From assembly GCF_006088715.1 (NCBI RefSeq), contig NZ_CP030771.1, forward strand, positions 8,802,001 to 8,866,000: a stretch of DNA of 64,000 nt, read 5' to 3'. Origin of the DNA: Streptomyces sp. YIM 121038 (GTDB taxonomy: Bacteria > Actinomycetota > Actinomycetes > Streptomycetales > Streptomycetaceae). Both the position numbers and the translations under genes were made by a program. Positions 24,914 to 34,227 of the stretch are shown in pieces (positions within the stretch are counted from its first letter, which is position 1; each line of letters begins with the position of its first letter). Under the pieces are notes generated by a model, which saw nothing but the letters and a program-made list of their open reading frames with translations, was not told the origin of the DNA and ran no database searches.

Positions 24914-26536
24914 TCACGGCCCGGACCCGGCCTGAGGCTCAGGCCGAGCGGTCCTGCCAGGGCGGGCGGCCTGAGCCTCAGGCCGAGTGCCAGCCTCAGG
25001 CCGAGTGCCAGCCTCAGGACGCGTGCCGGCCTCGGGTCCCGCGTCGGCCTCGGGCCCCGCGCCGGGCCGAGCCCCGGGCTCAGTCCCGCCACCCGCTCCA
25101 GCCCTCCATGCCCCAAGTCCCCACCACACCCCCATCAGCAGGCACACCCCGCCACACCCCACCGCAGTGGTCCGCAGCACCGCGTCGTGGGTCGCCCCGG
25201 TGCTCGCCCCGTCGGCCCGGTCGGTGATGGCTCCGGTGAGGCCCACGCCGAGGCCCGCCGCGAGGGTGAGGGCGGTCTTGGTGACGCCGGAGGCCTCACC
25301 GGCCCGCTCGGGGGTGATGACGGCCTGCGTGGCGATGAGGGTCAGCGCGTTGGCGATGCCGAGGGCCGCGCCGCACGCGGTGGCGGCGGTGAGGTACGCC
25401 GTCAGCGAGGAGGCCGCGGGCAGCGAGCCGAGGCCGAGCGCCCCCGCGCCCAGGCAGGCCGTCATGAGCGGCACGGCGGCGCGCGTCGGTACGCGTCCGG
25501 CGAGGGGGCCCGCGACCGCCATGGCGAGGGCCGGGGCGAGGAAGGCCTGACCCGCGGAGGCGACGGGGAGCGCCCACCGCCCCTGGAGCGCGAGGGGGAC
25601 GACGAGCAGGAACATCACGGCCGCGGTGTTGGCGGCGGCCCCGGCGAGCGTGAGCGCCACGTACGGCCCGTTGCGGAAGAGCGTGAGTCGTACCAGTGGC
25701 CGACGGGCGGCACGTTCGTACCGTACGAACAGGACCAGCAGGCCCGTCACGACCAGGGCCCCTACGCAGAGCGCGGGGCGGGGCAGGGCCGGGCCACGGT
25801 CGATGAGGACGCCGAGAGCTGCGAGCGCGGCCGTCGCGGTGAGCAGGCCTCGCCAGTCGACGGTGCGGGACGCGTCGGTGTCGTGGCTCTCGGCGGTGCG
25901 CGCCGCGCAGATCGCTCCGAGGGCGGCGAGCGGGACGTTGAGCCAGAAGACGGCCCGCCAGGACACGGCGTCGGTGAGGGCGCCGCCGATGAACGGCCCG
26001 CAGGCGGTGGCGATACCGCCGATGCCGAGGGCCCAGCCGGTGGCGCGGCCGCGCAGATGGCCGGGGTAGAGGTTGGTCAGGAGGGACAGGCCCACCGGCA
26101 TGATCATTGCCGCGCCCGCGCCCTGGGCCACGCGGGCGCCGACGAGGAGGGGGAGCGACGCGGCGAGCGCGCACACCACGGATGCCGTGCCGAAGAGGGC
26201 GAGCCCGGTGACCAGGAGCCGCCGACGTCCGAGGAGGTCGCCGAGGCGTCCGGCGCCGAGCATCAGGGTGCCGGTGGACAGCAGATACGCGCTGATCACC
26301 CACTGCGGGCCGGACCCGCCCGCGTCCAGGTCGCGACCGATCCGCGCCAGGGCGAGGCTGAGGCCGAACGCGTCGAGCTGGATGCAGAAGACGCCCAGGG
26401 ACAGGGCGAGGAGAGCGCATCTGCGTTCGCCGACCGACGCTGTGACCGACGCTGTGACCGACGCCGTGACCGACGCCGTCGGGCTCCCGTCGCCCGGCGG
26501 TACTGCGCTGACGTCGTTGCCGGTGTGTGTCCGCAT
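24914..26536 (-). CDS. MFS drug/proton antiporter (14-helix, EmrB/QacA type)
   Basis: 540 residues from ATG 26536 with AGGAGG 7 nt upstream. About 14 hydrophobic helices are present, with MFS motif A GRLGDLLGRRRLL, RVAQGAGAAMIMPVGLSLL, the motif C-like GWALGIGGIATACGPFIGGA and FWLNVPLA. These are typical of DHA2 multidrug exporters. Both tails carry tandem repeats: TASV x4 at residues 21-36 and PEAGTR-type hexapeptides at the C-terminus. No regulator is adjacent. The substrate is unknown; antibiotic or metabolite export is likely from the family. Confidence 0.88.
   Translation of the reverse strand: MRTHTGNDVSAVPPGDGSPTASVTASVTASVTASVGERRCALLALSLGVFCIQLDAFGLSLALARIGRDLDAGGSGPQWVISAYLLSTGTLMLGAGRLGDLLGRRRLLVTGLALFGTASVVCALAASLPLLVGARVAQGAGAAMIMPVGLSLLTNLYPGHLRGRATGWALGIGGIATACGPFIGGALTDAVSWRAVFWLNVPLAALGAICAARTAESHDTDASRTVDWRGLLTATAALAALGVLIDRGPALPRPALCVGALVVTGLLVLFVRYERAARRPLVRLTLFRNGPYVALTLAGAAANTAAVMFLLVVPLALQGRWALPVASAGQAFLAPALAMAVAGPLAGRVPTRAAVPLMTACLGAGALGLGSLPAASSLTAYLTAATACGAALGIANALTLIATQAVITPERAGEASGVTKTALTLAAGLGVGLTGAITDRADGASTGATHDAVLRTTAVGCGGVCLLMGVWWGLGAWRAGAGGGTEPGARPGAGPEADAGPEAGTRPEAGTRPEAGTRPEAQAARPGRTARPEPQAGSGP
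24974..25063 (-). repeat. 18-bp in-frame tandem repeat, five copies, at the exporter C-terminus
   Basis: Units start at 24974, 24992, 25010, 25028 and 25046. The first two are identical. They encode a hexapeptide (PEAGTR/PEAGPE-type) in the cytoplasmic C-terminal tail of the MFS exporter. Confidence 0.7.
26431..26480 (-). repeat. 12-bp in-frame tandem repeat, four copies, at the exporter N-terminus
   Basis: The unit GACCGACGCTGT (or GCCGT variant) is repeated about four times and encodes TASV-TASV-TASV-TASV before the first membrane helix of the MFS exporter. Copies are nearly identical. Confidence 0.7.
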
Positions 26537-27703
26537 GGTCCTGCCTCCTCCGCCACGTGGTGAGCGGGCGGCTTGAGGGCGCTACTCACCGTGGACACCG
26601 CCGTCAGGGTGTACGGCGGTGGACGTGCTGGTTGGGGGAGGGAGCTGGTGCAGCCGGAAGGCGCCCTGGGGAGCGGGGCGTCGCTGCGGGAGATCCGGGA
26701 CCTGGAGGCCAGGGAACCGGCGAACGGGGGGGAACCGGCGAGCGGGAGGACCGGGGAACGGGGACCCGGAGATCTGCGGGGCCGACGAAAAGGTGAATCC
26801 AGAAAAACTGAGACCTGGAGAACCTGAGGGCCACGGAAAGGGGCAGGGACGCCGAATGAAGGGGCGTCGCCCTCGGGGGTCGCTCGATGAACGACTGAAG
26901 CAGCATCACCGTAACTGACACGGATTCACTTGCCAACCCCTTCGCCCGTGCGGTCACACGCCCGCGGAATCGGCGCGAATCGATGTTCGCCGGGCCGTGC
27001 GGGCCATGATTCGGCCATCAAAGCGGGGATCGTGGACGCATGCCCCGGCGGCCGTCCATGCCCTGTGGTGCCCCGCCGCCGAGTGTCGCGGCGGGCCATT
27101 CGCCGACCGTGGGGGACTGCCGTGTGGTGGGGCTTGGACCCGGTCGGGCCTGGGGCGTTGCCGTGACAAGCCGGAAAGGTCCGCTTTCTCGAACCGGCGG
27201 CCTGAATCAGCCCCGGGGTGTTGGCTGCTGTTCGGCCTCCTGTTAGTACTTTCTTGCCGCATAAGAGGGACGGTTGTCGGGCGTTTCCCGCGCGTCTGTT
27301 GAAGGGTTCCGATAACAACCTTGCGGAATGGTTCCAGGTGGTGCGGCGGCGCTATGGCGCACGAGTGCGATGAATGCGTGACCGGCCCTCGGGCTGATCC
27401 TCGGCACCTGCAATTTCCGTACTTCTCACCACCGGCTCGGGCGGATGTGACGTCGTTGAACAGGCAGGAACGGAACGCGCAGGAACGGAACGCGTACAGA
27501 CGGAACGCATACGGACGGAACACGCACGAACGGAACACGCACGGGCGGAACGTGCGGGCGGAACGTGCGGGAACTCGTCGAGGCCGTCGGCCCACGGCCT
27601 CGCACGGTGGCCCGTGGACGCGGGCCCGACGGCCTGAGACCGGTCCGCCCGCTCCTCTACCTCCCCCGGGAGGAGCGGGCGGACCTCTGCCGTCACGACC
27701 CCG
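26537..27703. other. 1.17-kb region without a supportable gene
   Basis: No open frame here has a ribosome-binding site, family motif and codon bias together. Contents: GGAACCGG-type short repeats (26716-26770), a somewhat less GC-rich stretch at about 27200-27330, and a 15-bp tandem repeat (27465-27567). It separates the MFS exporter's promoter from the 3' end of an ABC exporter operon. A degraded gene is possible but no similarity can be read. Confidence 0.6.
27465..27567. repeat. 15-bp tandem repeat, six to seven copies, intergenic
   Basis: Units of the form CAGGAACGGAACGCG start at 27465, 27480, 27495, 27510, 27525 and 27540, with a shortened copy at 27555. The GGAAC(G/A)C core is invariant. 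All three plus frames stay open through the block simply because the period is 3n, so open frames here are not evidence of a gene. Confidence 0.75.
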
Positions 27704-29485
27704 TCACCCGTGCCAGGACTTCCACAGCGCCGCGTACGCGCCCTGGGCGCGCACCAGCTCGTCGTGGCTGCCGAGTTCGCTGATGCGGCCGCTCTCCACC
27801 ACGGCGATGACGTCGGCGTCGTGCGCGGTGTGCAGGCGGTGCGCGATGGCGACCACCGTGCGGCCCTCCAGGACCCGCGAGAGCGAGCGCTCCAGATGCC
27901 GGGCCGCGCGCGGGTCCAGGAGCGAGGTCGCCTCGTCGAGCACCAGCGTGTGCGGGTCGGCGAGGACGAGCCGGGCCAGGGCGATCTGCTGCGCCTGCGC
28001 GGGCGTCAGGCTCAGACCGCCCGAGCCGACCTCCGTGTCCAGGCCCTCGTCGAGGTCCCGCGCCCAGGTGTGCGCGTCGACCGCGCCGAGGGCGTCCCAC
28101 AGCTCGGTGTCCTCGGCCCCGGCCCTGGCGAGACGCAGATTGTCGCGCAGGGAGCCCACGAACACGTGGTGCTCCTGGTTGACGAGCGCCACGTGCGCGC
28201 GGACGCCCTCCGCGGGCATCCGGGCCAGTTCGGCGCCGCCGAGCGTCACCTGGCCCGTACGCGGTCCGTAGATTCCGGCGAGCAGCCTGCCGAGCGTGGA
28301 CTTGCCCGCGCCGGACGGGCCGACGAGCGCCACCCGGGAGCCGGGTTCGACGGCGAGGGACACCTCGCGCAGCACGTCGACGCCCTTGCGGTAGCCGAAG
28401 TACACGTCGTCCGCGAGGACGTCGCGTCCGTCGGGCACCACGCCCGCGTCACCGGCGTCCGGCTCGATGTCGCGCACGCCCACGAGCCGGGCCAGCGAGA
28501 CCTGCGCCACCTGGAGTTCGTCGTACCAGCGCAGGATGATGCCGATCGGGTCGACGAGCATCTGCGCGATGAGCGTGCCCGTCGTCAGCTGGCCCACGCC
28601 GATCCAGCCCTGCAGGACGAACCAGCCGCCGAGCATCAGGACCGCGAACAGGACGGTGATGTGGGTGGCGCTGATGACGGGGAAGAGGACCGACCGCAGA
28701 TAGAGCGTGTAGCGCTCCCAGGCGGTCCACTCCTTGATGCGGCGCTCCGACTGCTCGACGCGGCGCGCGCCGAGGCGGTGCGCCTCCACGGTGCGGCCCG
28801 CGTCGACGGTCTCGGCGAGCGCGGCGGCCACGGCGGCGTACCCCGCGGCCTCCGAACGGTACGCGGCCGGGGCCCGTTTGAAGTACCAGCGGCAGCCGAC
28901 GACGAGCAGCGGCACGGCGACGAGCAGTGCGGGTGCCAGCGGAGGCGCGACCACGGTGAGCCCGCCGACGAGCAGCACCAGCCAGACCACGCCGATGGCC
29001 AGCTGTGGCACGGCCTCGCGCATCGCGTTGGCGAGCCGGTCGATGTCCGTGGTGATGCGGGACAGCAGATCACCGGTGCCCGCCCGCTCCAGGACGCCCG
29101 GCGGCAGCCCGACCGACCGGACGAGGAAGTCCTCCCGCAGGTCGGCGAGCATGCGCTCGCCGAGCATGGCGCCGCGCAGCCGCACTTGGTGCACGAAGGC
29201 GGCCTGTACGACGAGCGCGAGCGCGAACAGGCCCACGACGCGCTCCAGATGGAGTTCGCGCGCGTCGTCCGACACGTCCTCGACGAGGCCGCCGAGCAGA
29301 TACGGCCCCACCATCGAGGCGGTCACGGCGAGCGTGTTCACCACGACCAGCAGGACGAAGGCCCTGCGGTGCCGCCGCAGCAGCTCGCGCACATAGGTCC
29401 GTACGGTCGCGGGGGCGCCGACGGGCAGCGTCTCCGCCGTGGTCGGGGCCGCCGGGTCGTACTCCGGCGGCGCCAGGCCGATCAT
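27704..29485 (-). CDS. ABC exporter half-transporter, subunit with intact Walker A
   Basis: 593 residues from ATG 29485. Six transmembrane helices lie at residues about 40-320 (ABC_membrane), with GTGDLLSRITTDIDRL as coupling region. The nucleotide-binding domain has Walker A GPSGAGKST (about 389), a Q-loop NQEHHVFVGS, the degenerate signature LTPAQAQQIALAR (about 493, instead of LSGGQ), Walker B TLVLDEATS and the switch His in IAHRLHTAHD. Its start overlaps the stop of the upstream half-transporter by 4 bp, so the two form a heterodimer. Exporters of this kind move lipophilic compounds, peptides or siderophores; the substrate is unknown. Confidence 0.92.
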   Translation of the reverse strand: MIGLAPPEYDPAAPTTAETLPVGAPATVRTYVRELLRRHRRAFVLLVVVNTLAVTASMVGPYLLGGLVEDVSDDARELHLERVVGLFALALVVQAAFVHQVRLRGAMLGERMLADLREDFLVRSVGLPPGVLERAGTGDLLSRITTDIDRLANAMREAVPQLAIGVVWLVLLVGGLTVVAPPLAPALLVAVPLLVVGCRWYFKRAPAAYRSEAAGYAAVAAALAETVDAGRTVEAHRLGARRVEQSERRIKEWTAWERYTLYLRSVLFPVISATHITVLFAVLMLGGWFVLQGWIGVGQLTTGTLIAQMLVDPIGIILRWYDELQVAQVSLARLVGVRDIEPDAGDAGVVPDGRDVLADDVYFGYRKGVDVLREVSLAVEPGSRVALVGPSGAGKSTLGRLLAGIYGPRTGQVTLGGAELARMPAEGVRAHVALVNQEHHVFVGSLRDNLRLARAGAEDTELWDALGAVDAHTWARDLDEGLDTEVGSGGLSLTPAQAQQIALARLVLADPHTLVLDEATSLLDPRAARHLERSLSRVLEGRTVVAIAHRLHTAHDADVIAVVESGRISELGSHDELVRAQGAYAALWKSWHG

Positions 29486-31581
29486 GCCGTCTCCTCGATG
29501 TCGATGGTGTGTACGCGGGCTCTTCGCGAAGCGGAGCCGGGGCCGGAGCCCGGGCCCGGGCCTGGGCCGGAGTCGGGGCCCGCGCCCTCGTCGGCGGGAG
29601 CGCGCCCGGCCCGGGCGGCGTCCACGGCCTGCGCCGACCCCGCCGCCCCGGCCGTCTCCTCAGGGGTCTCCCGGGTGACGACCGCGCGGTACTCCGGCTG
29701 GGTGACCACGAGTTCGCGGTGCACGCCGACGGCGCCTACCTCGCCGTCGCGCAGGAAGACGACGCGGTCGGCGCGGTCGAGGAGCAGCGGCGACGAGGTG
29801 AGGACGACTGTCGTGCGACCCGCGCGCAGCTCACGCAGGCCGTCCGCGATCCGGGCCTCCGTGTGGGAGTCGACGGCGGACGTCGGCTCGTCGAGGACGA
29901 GCGCCTCGGGGTCGGTGACCAGCGACCGCGCGAGCGCCAGGCGCTGGCGCTGGCCGCCGGACAGGGACCGGCCGCGCTCGGTGAGGTGCGCGGCCATCGG
30001 GTCGTCGGCCACGGAGCCCTGCACCAGCGCGTCTAGGACGTCGGCGCACTGCGCGGCGGCGAGCGCCCGTCGCGGACCGACCGCCCCGGACGCCGGTACG
30101 TCGAGCAGCGACCCCAGCGTTCCGGAGAGCAGTACCGGGTCCTTGTCCTGAACGAGGACCGCGGTGCGGGCGGTGTCGAGCGGCAGCTCGTCCAGGGGGA
30201 CGCCGCCGAGGCGCACCGACGGCAGGTCCGTCTCGAACGCCGGGTGCCCGCCGAGCCGTTCGGCCAGCCGCCCGGCCGCGTCCGGGTCGCCGCACACGAC
30301 GGCGGTGAAGCGCCCGGCCGGGGCGAGCAGGCCCGTGGCGGGGTCGTAGAGGTCTCCGGCGGGCACCACCGGTTCTCCGGCGGACAGCACCGGCTCCGCG
30401 GCGGGCGTCACCGGCTCCGCGGCGGGCGTCACCGGCTCCCCGATGGCCGTCACCGGTTCTCCTGCGGACGGCACCGGTCCTCCCGCGGACGGCACGGGCT
30501 CCCCGATGGGCGTCACCGGCCCTCCGGCGGACGTCACCGACCCTCCGGCGGACGCCGCGGACGAGCCCCCACCCCCCGCCCCGGTCGTGCGCTCCAGCGA
30601 CAGCACCCGGGCCGCCCGCTGCGCGGAGGGCCGCGAGAAGGAGTACGCCATGGCGATCTCCTCGAAGTGCCGCAGCGGGTAGTTGAGCAGCATCACCGCG
30701 CTGTAGACGGTGACCAGCTCGCCGACCGTGACGCGGCCCTCGCGGGCCAGGTGCACGCCGTGCCAGACGAGCCCGATGAGCAGGAGGCCGGGGAGCAGGA
30801 CCTGGATCGCGGAGATCACCGCCCACATGCGCGCGCTGCGCACGGCGGCGGTCCGCACCTCCTGCGAGGCGTGCCGGTAGCGGTCGAGGAACAGTTCCTC
30901 GCCGCCGATGCCGCGCAGCACCCTGAGGCCCGCGACGGTGTCCGACGCCAGCTCGGTGGCCCGCCCGGCCTTCTCGCGCTGGTGGTCGGCGCGGCGGGTC
31001 GCCCGGGGCAGCAGCGGCAGCACGGCGAGCGCGAGCACCGGGATGCCGACGGCGACGACGACGCCGAGCGCGGGCTCGTAGACGACCAGGCCCACACAGA
31101 CGACGAGGACGGTCACGGCCGCCGCGGCGAAGCGCGACAGGGCCTCCACGAACCAGCCGATCTTCTCCACGTCACCGGTGGACACCGCGACGACCTCACC
31201 GGCGGCCACGCGCCGGGTGAGGGCGGCGCCGAGCCGCGCGGTCTTGCGGGCGAGCAGTTGCTGCACACGGGTCGCCGCCGTGATCCAGTTGGTGACGGCC
31301 GTGCGGTGGAGCATCGTGTCGCCGCCCGCGACGGCGAGCCCCGCGAGCAGGATGACGCCGCCGGCGAGGGCGAGCCGCGCGCCCGAGCCGTCGATCACGG
31401 CCTGCACGGCGAGGCCGACCATGTAGGGCAGCGCGGCGATGCCGAGGAAGTGCAGCAGCCCCCAGCCCAGCGACTTGAGCTGGCCGCCCAGCTGGTTCCG
31501 GCCGAGCCACAGCAGGAAGCGGGGGCCGGAGCGGGTGTCGGGTTCGCCCGGGTCGGCGTACGGAAGATCACGAATGTGCAT
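29482..31581 (-). CDS. ABC exporter half-transporter, subunit with degenerate Walker A
   Basis: 699 residues from ATG 31581 (MHIRDLPYADPGEPDTRSGP); the upstream ORF extension has no motif. The membrane domain is at about residues 30-320. An unusual seven-residue repeat linker at about 342-405 follows. In the NBD the Walker A position reads CGDPDAAGRLAERL (about 427), lacking the GKST lysine and serine/threonine. The signature LSGGQRQRLALAR (about 538) and Walker B ALVLDEPTS are intact, but the H-loop reads LTSSPLLLDRAD. The C-terminus is Gly/Pro-rich. It pairs with the partner's intact Walker A and degenerate signature, leaving one competent and one dead ATP site. Confidence 0.9.
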   Translation of the reverse strand: MHIRDLPYADPGEPDTRSGPRFLLWLGRNQLGGQLKSLGWGLLHFLGIAALPYMVGLAVQAVIDGSGARLALAGGVILLAGLAVAGGDTMLHRTAVTNWITAATRVQQLLARKTARLGAALTRRVAAGEVVAVSTGDVEKIGWFVEALSRFAAAAVTVLVVCVGLVVYEPALGVVVAVGIPVLALAVLPLLPRATRRADHQREKAGRATELASDTVAGLRVLRGIGGEELFLDRYRHASQEVRTAAVRSARMWAVISAIQVLLPGLLLIGLVWHGVHLAREGRVTVGELVTVYSAVMLLNYPLRHFEEIAMAYSFSRPSAQRAARVLSLERTTGAGGGGSSAASAGGSVTSAGGPVTPIGEPVPSAGGPVPSAGEPVTAIGEPVTPAAEPVTPAAEPVLSAGEPVVPAGDLYDPATGLLAPAGRFTAVVCGDPDAAGRLAERLGGHPAFETDLPSVRLGGVPLDELPLDTARTAVLVQDKDPVLLSGTLGSLLDVPASGAVGPRRALAAAQCADVLDALVQGSVADDPMAAHLTERGRSLSGGQRQRLALARSLVTDPEALVLDEPTSAVDSHTEARIADGLRELRAGRTTVVLTSSPLLLDRADRVVFLRDGEVGAVGVHRELVVTQPEYRAVVTRETPEETAGAAGSAQAVDAARAGRAPADEGAGPDSGPGPGPGSGPGSASRRARVHTIDIEETA
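30367..30555 (-). repeat. 21-bp in-frame tandem repeat, nine copies, in ABC exporter linker
   Basis: Nine units of 21 bp (consensus CACCGGCTCCGCGGCGGGCGT on the plus strand, written here as one unit of 21 with variation) encode heptads such as SAGGPVT, PIGEPVP, SAGEPVT and PAAEPVT between the membrane domain and the nucleotide-binding domain. Two neighbouring units are identical at DNA level. Confidence 0.75.
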
Positions 31582-31820
31582 GGGATCCCAGCTTCGGTGC
31601 GATACGCGTGGTGGTGCCGGACGGCGACGCGAGGGACACGGCGGTGAACGGCGTGGCGAACGCGGAATCGAAGGGCGTGACGGACGCGGTAACAAACCGT
31701 GCAAGGTTCGCGCCGCACGGTGGCCCGAAGCAAACGATTTTCCGGCGTCCGGCAAAGAGTCGGCCATGCCTGCCGGTGGGACGGGGGCGTCGGCGAGGGG
31801 CGGGGGAAGCCGGTGCGAGC

Positions 31821-32564
31821 ATGGAGCGCATGCGTATAGCCGGTGTGGTGCGAACGGCGGCCGCGGCCGCCGCCTGCTCAGTCGTCCTGACCTCCTGCGG
31901 CGGCTCGGGCGGCGACGACGGAGGCGGCGCGGCGCACTCCGCGCAGGGCGGCGACCGCGGCGCGGCGCGGACCGACGCCGGCCTCAAGCGCATCCCCGAC
32001 GTCGGCGACCGGCTCCAGGCCCGCATTCCCAAGAGCGCACGCCAGGTCGTCGCCGTCTACGGAGAGGGCGAGGACTCGGCGAAGGCCACGGTCGTCCTCT
32101 ACACGAAGGCGGGAGCCGCCTGGAAGAAGACGCGCAGCTGGCCGGCCCACAACGGCAAGAAGGGCTGGACCCCGGACCACCGCGAGGGCGACAAGCGCAG
32201 CCCGGTGGGCGTGTTCACGCTCAGCGACGCGGGCGGCGTCCTCGCCGACCCCGGGGCGCGGCTCCCGTACACGCGGACCGCGGCCCTCCAGGCCCCGCAC
32301 TACTGGCCGAAGACGCACTGGCACGACTTCGACTACGTCGTCGCGATCGACTACAACCGCGTCAAGGGCACCCCGCCGAACGACCCGACGCGCCCGCAGG
32401 GCCAGTCCAAGGGCGGCAGCATCTGGCTGCACATGGACCACGGCAGCGGCACCTCGGGCTGTGTGAGCCTGCCGAAGTCCGGCATGGCGTACCTGCTGCG
32501 CACGCTCGACCCGAAGCTGCGGCCGGTGGTGGTGATGGGGGACAGGGCGGCCCTCAAGTCCTGA
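31821..32564 (+). CDS. L,D-transpeptidase family lipoprotein (YkuD domain)
   Basis: 247 residues from ATG 31821; an ATG three codons later is equally possible. The signal peptide ends in a lipobox (VVLTSCGG), so the protein is probably anchored outside the membrane. The YkuD domain covers about residues 65-245: KSPVG-like KRSPVGVFTLSDA, the His of IWLHMDHGS and the catalytic Cys in TSGCVSL (C214). Such enzymes make 3-3 peptidoglycan cross-links or modify peptidoglycan, although this divergent actinomycete branch is poorly characterised. It is divergent from the ABC exporter pair, with 239 bp between them and no other feature I can name. Confidence 0.85.
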   Translation: MERMRIAGVVRTAAAAAACSVVLTSCGGSGGDDGGGAAHSAQGGDRGAARTDAGLKRIPDVGDRLQARIPKSARQVVAVYGEGEDSAKATVVLYTKAGAAWKKTRSWPAHNGKKGWTPDHREGDKRSPVGVFTLSDAGGVLADPGARLPYTRTAALQAPHYWPKTHWHDFDYVVAIDYNRVKGTPPNDPTRPQGQSKGGSIWLHMDHGSGTSGCVSLPKSGMAYLLRTLDPKLRPVVVMGDRAALKS

Positions 32565-32601
32565 GAGCCGCCCCTGAGGCATCGCCGCGCGGGGACCCCG
32601 C

Positions 32602-34056
32602 TCAGCTCGCCTTCGGCTTCTCCGAGTCCATGCCCGGCCGCGCCTTCCGCCACAGGCCCCGAGTGAAGTCGGGGATCTCCTGCGGCGCGCCCTTCGCCTT
32701 GATGGAGGCGTGGCTCAGCGGCACCGGCGCGGTCCACGTCGCCCCGTCGTACACGTCGAAGTCGGGGACGAGTCCGAGCCGTATGCACTGCATCAGGCGG
32801 AACACCAGGAGGTAGTCCATGCCGCCGTGCCCGCCCGGCGGATTGGCGTGTTCCTTCCACAGCCAGTGGTCGAACTCCGCCGCGTACTTGGAGAAGTCGC
32901 CCCACTGGTCGTCGGTGTGGTCCGGCTCGATGTAGATGCGGGCGGGGTAGTCCTCGAAGAGGCCCTTGGTGCCGCCGAGGCTGTTGACGCGGCTGTAGGG
33001 GTGCGGGGTCGACACGTCGTGCTCCAGGCGGATGACCCGCCCCTTGGCGGTCTGCACCAGGCTGACGGTCCGGTCGCTCTCGATGTACGTCTCCTTCCAG
33101 CTCGGGTCGCCCGGCGGCATGTGCGCCTTGCGGTACTCGGCGAGGCCGAGGGCGGGCGTGCCGAAGCTGGAGATGTGCGTGGCGCGGTCGCCGCGGTTGA
33201 CGTCCATGTAGTTGGCGACGGGGCCGAAGCCGTGGTTGGGGTACAGGTCGCCGCGCAGCCGCGTGTGCCACAGGCGGCGCCACGGGGTCGCGTAGTACGT
33301 GGGGTCGAACATCAGCTGGCGCAGGTCGTGGTTGTAGGCGCCCGCGCCGTGCAGCAGGTCGCCGAACTTGCCCGCGTGCGCCATGCGCAGCACGCGCATC
33401 TCGTTCTTGCCGTAGCAGCAGTTCTCCAGCTGCATGCAGTGTCTGCGGGTGCGTTCGGACAGGTCGACGAGTTCCCACAGGTGGTCGAGGCGGAGGGCGA
33501 GCGGACACTCCACGCCGACGTGCTTGCCGTTCAGCATGGCCGTCTTGGCCATCTCGAAGTGCCAGTCCCAGGGCGTCGCCACGTACACGAAGTCGATGTC
33601 GCCGCGCGCGCAGAGCTTCTCGAAGTCGTTGTCCCCGTTGGTGTACGTCGCGGGGGCGGGCTGGCCCGCGGCGACGACCTTCTTCGCGGCCGCCGCGGTC
33701 TTGTCCTTGGCCGGGTCGCACAGCGCGACGACCCGCACGCCCGACTGCGCGAGGAACAGGTCGATCATGCCGCCGCCGCGGTTGCCGAGGCCGATCATGC
33801 CGACGCGGACGGTGGAGCGCGCCTCGAAGGGCACGCCGATCATGGTCTTGCCCTTGCGCGCGGGTGCCGCGCCCGCCGGGCCTTCGGCCGCCCCGGCCGT
33901 CCTGGCCGGGTCGGGGGTGTCGGCGCGGGCGGTGCCGCCCGCGAACGTGCCGAGCCCGAGCCCGGCCCCGGCGATTCCGGCCGTGCGCAGGACCGCGCGC
34001 CGGGAGTGACCGTCGGTGGATTCGTCAGGGACCGGTGTCGCGTTCTCGTCGTGCAT
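32602..34056 (-). CDS. Secreted Gfo/Idh/MocA-fold protein, probable GH109 glycosidase
   Basis: 484 residues from ATG 34056 with GGAGG just upstream. A Tat signal starts the protein ([17 protein letters not shown]...ARA), expected because the fold carries a tightly bound NAD. The Rossmann motif is [13 protein letters not shown], followed by [12 protein letters not shown] and [12 protein letters not shown]109-specific features are [34 protein letters not shown] and [17 protein letters not shown]109 enzymes hydrolyse alpha-N-acetylgalactosaminides by an NAD-assisted redox mechanism. Ordinary secreted sugar dehydrogenases share the fold, so activity needs testing. It is a single gene, convergent with the L,D-transpeptidase. 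Confidence 0.85.
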   Translation of the reverse strand: MHDENATPVPDESTDGHSRRAVLRTAGIAGAGLGLGTFAGGTARADTPDPARTAGAAEGPAGAAPARKGKTMIGVPFEARSTVRVGMIGLGNRGGGMIDLFLAQSGVRVVALCDPAKDKTAAAAKKVVAAGQPAPATYTNGDNDFEKLCARGDIDFVYVATPWDWHFEMAKTAMLNGKHVGVECPLALRLDHLWELVDLSERTRRHCMQLENCCYGKNEMRVLRMAHAGKFGDLLHGAGAYNHDLRQLMFDPTYYATPWRRLWHTRLRGDLYPNHGFGPVANYMDVNRGDRATHISSFGTPALGLAEYRKAHMPPGDPSWKETYIESDRTVSLVQTAKGRVIRLEHDVSTPHPYSRVNSLGGTKGLFEDYPARIYIEPDHTDDQWGDFSKYAAEFDHWLWKEHANPPGGHGGMDYLLVFRLMQCIRLGLVPDFDVYDGATWTAPVPLSHASIKAKGAPQEIPDFTRGLWRKARPGMDSEKPKAS

Positions 34057-34177
34057 CGGACCTCCGTCGTCACAGTGCCATGTCACTGGGCGGGGCCCAC
34101 CCTGATGGCGGTGCGCACGGGACGCAAGAGACCGCGGTGGCCGAGGGCTTGGACTTTTCTCTTCCCCGGTGCGGGCG

Positions 34178-34222
34178 GCCCTCCCCTCCTGCGGGAGGCC
34201 CGCCCGCCCGCTCGGGGAGGGC
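34178..34222 (-). terminator. Terminator hairpin after the FAD/Fe-S oxidoreductase
   Basis: A perfect 9-bp stem, GCCCTCCCC (34178-34186) against GGGGAGGGC (34214-34222), begins 5 nt beyond the minus-strand stop codon at 34228. A smaller hairpin (TCCTGCGGGA) nests within the loop. Confidence 0.6.
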
Positions 34223-34227
34223 GGTGG

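Noticed and set aside
20792..26563. Plus-strand open frame of 1923 codons
   Set aside because: It lies antisense to tesB, the DUF3516 helicase and an MFS gene that have full motif sets. Long antisense frames are a by-product of high third-position GC.
26954..27595. Minus-strand frame of 213 codons in the gene-free region
   Set aside because: It runs through the 15-bp repeat, has Arg/Ser/Pro-rich content, no domain and no plausible start signal.
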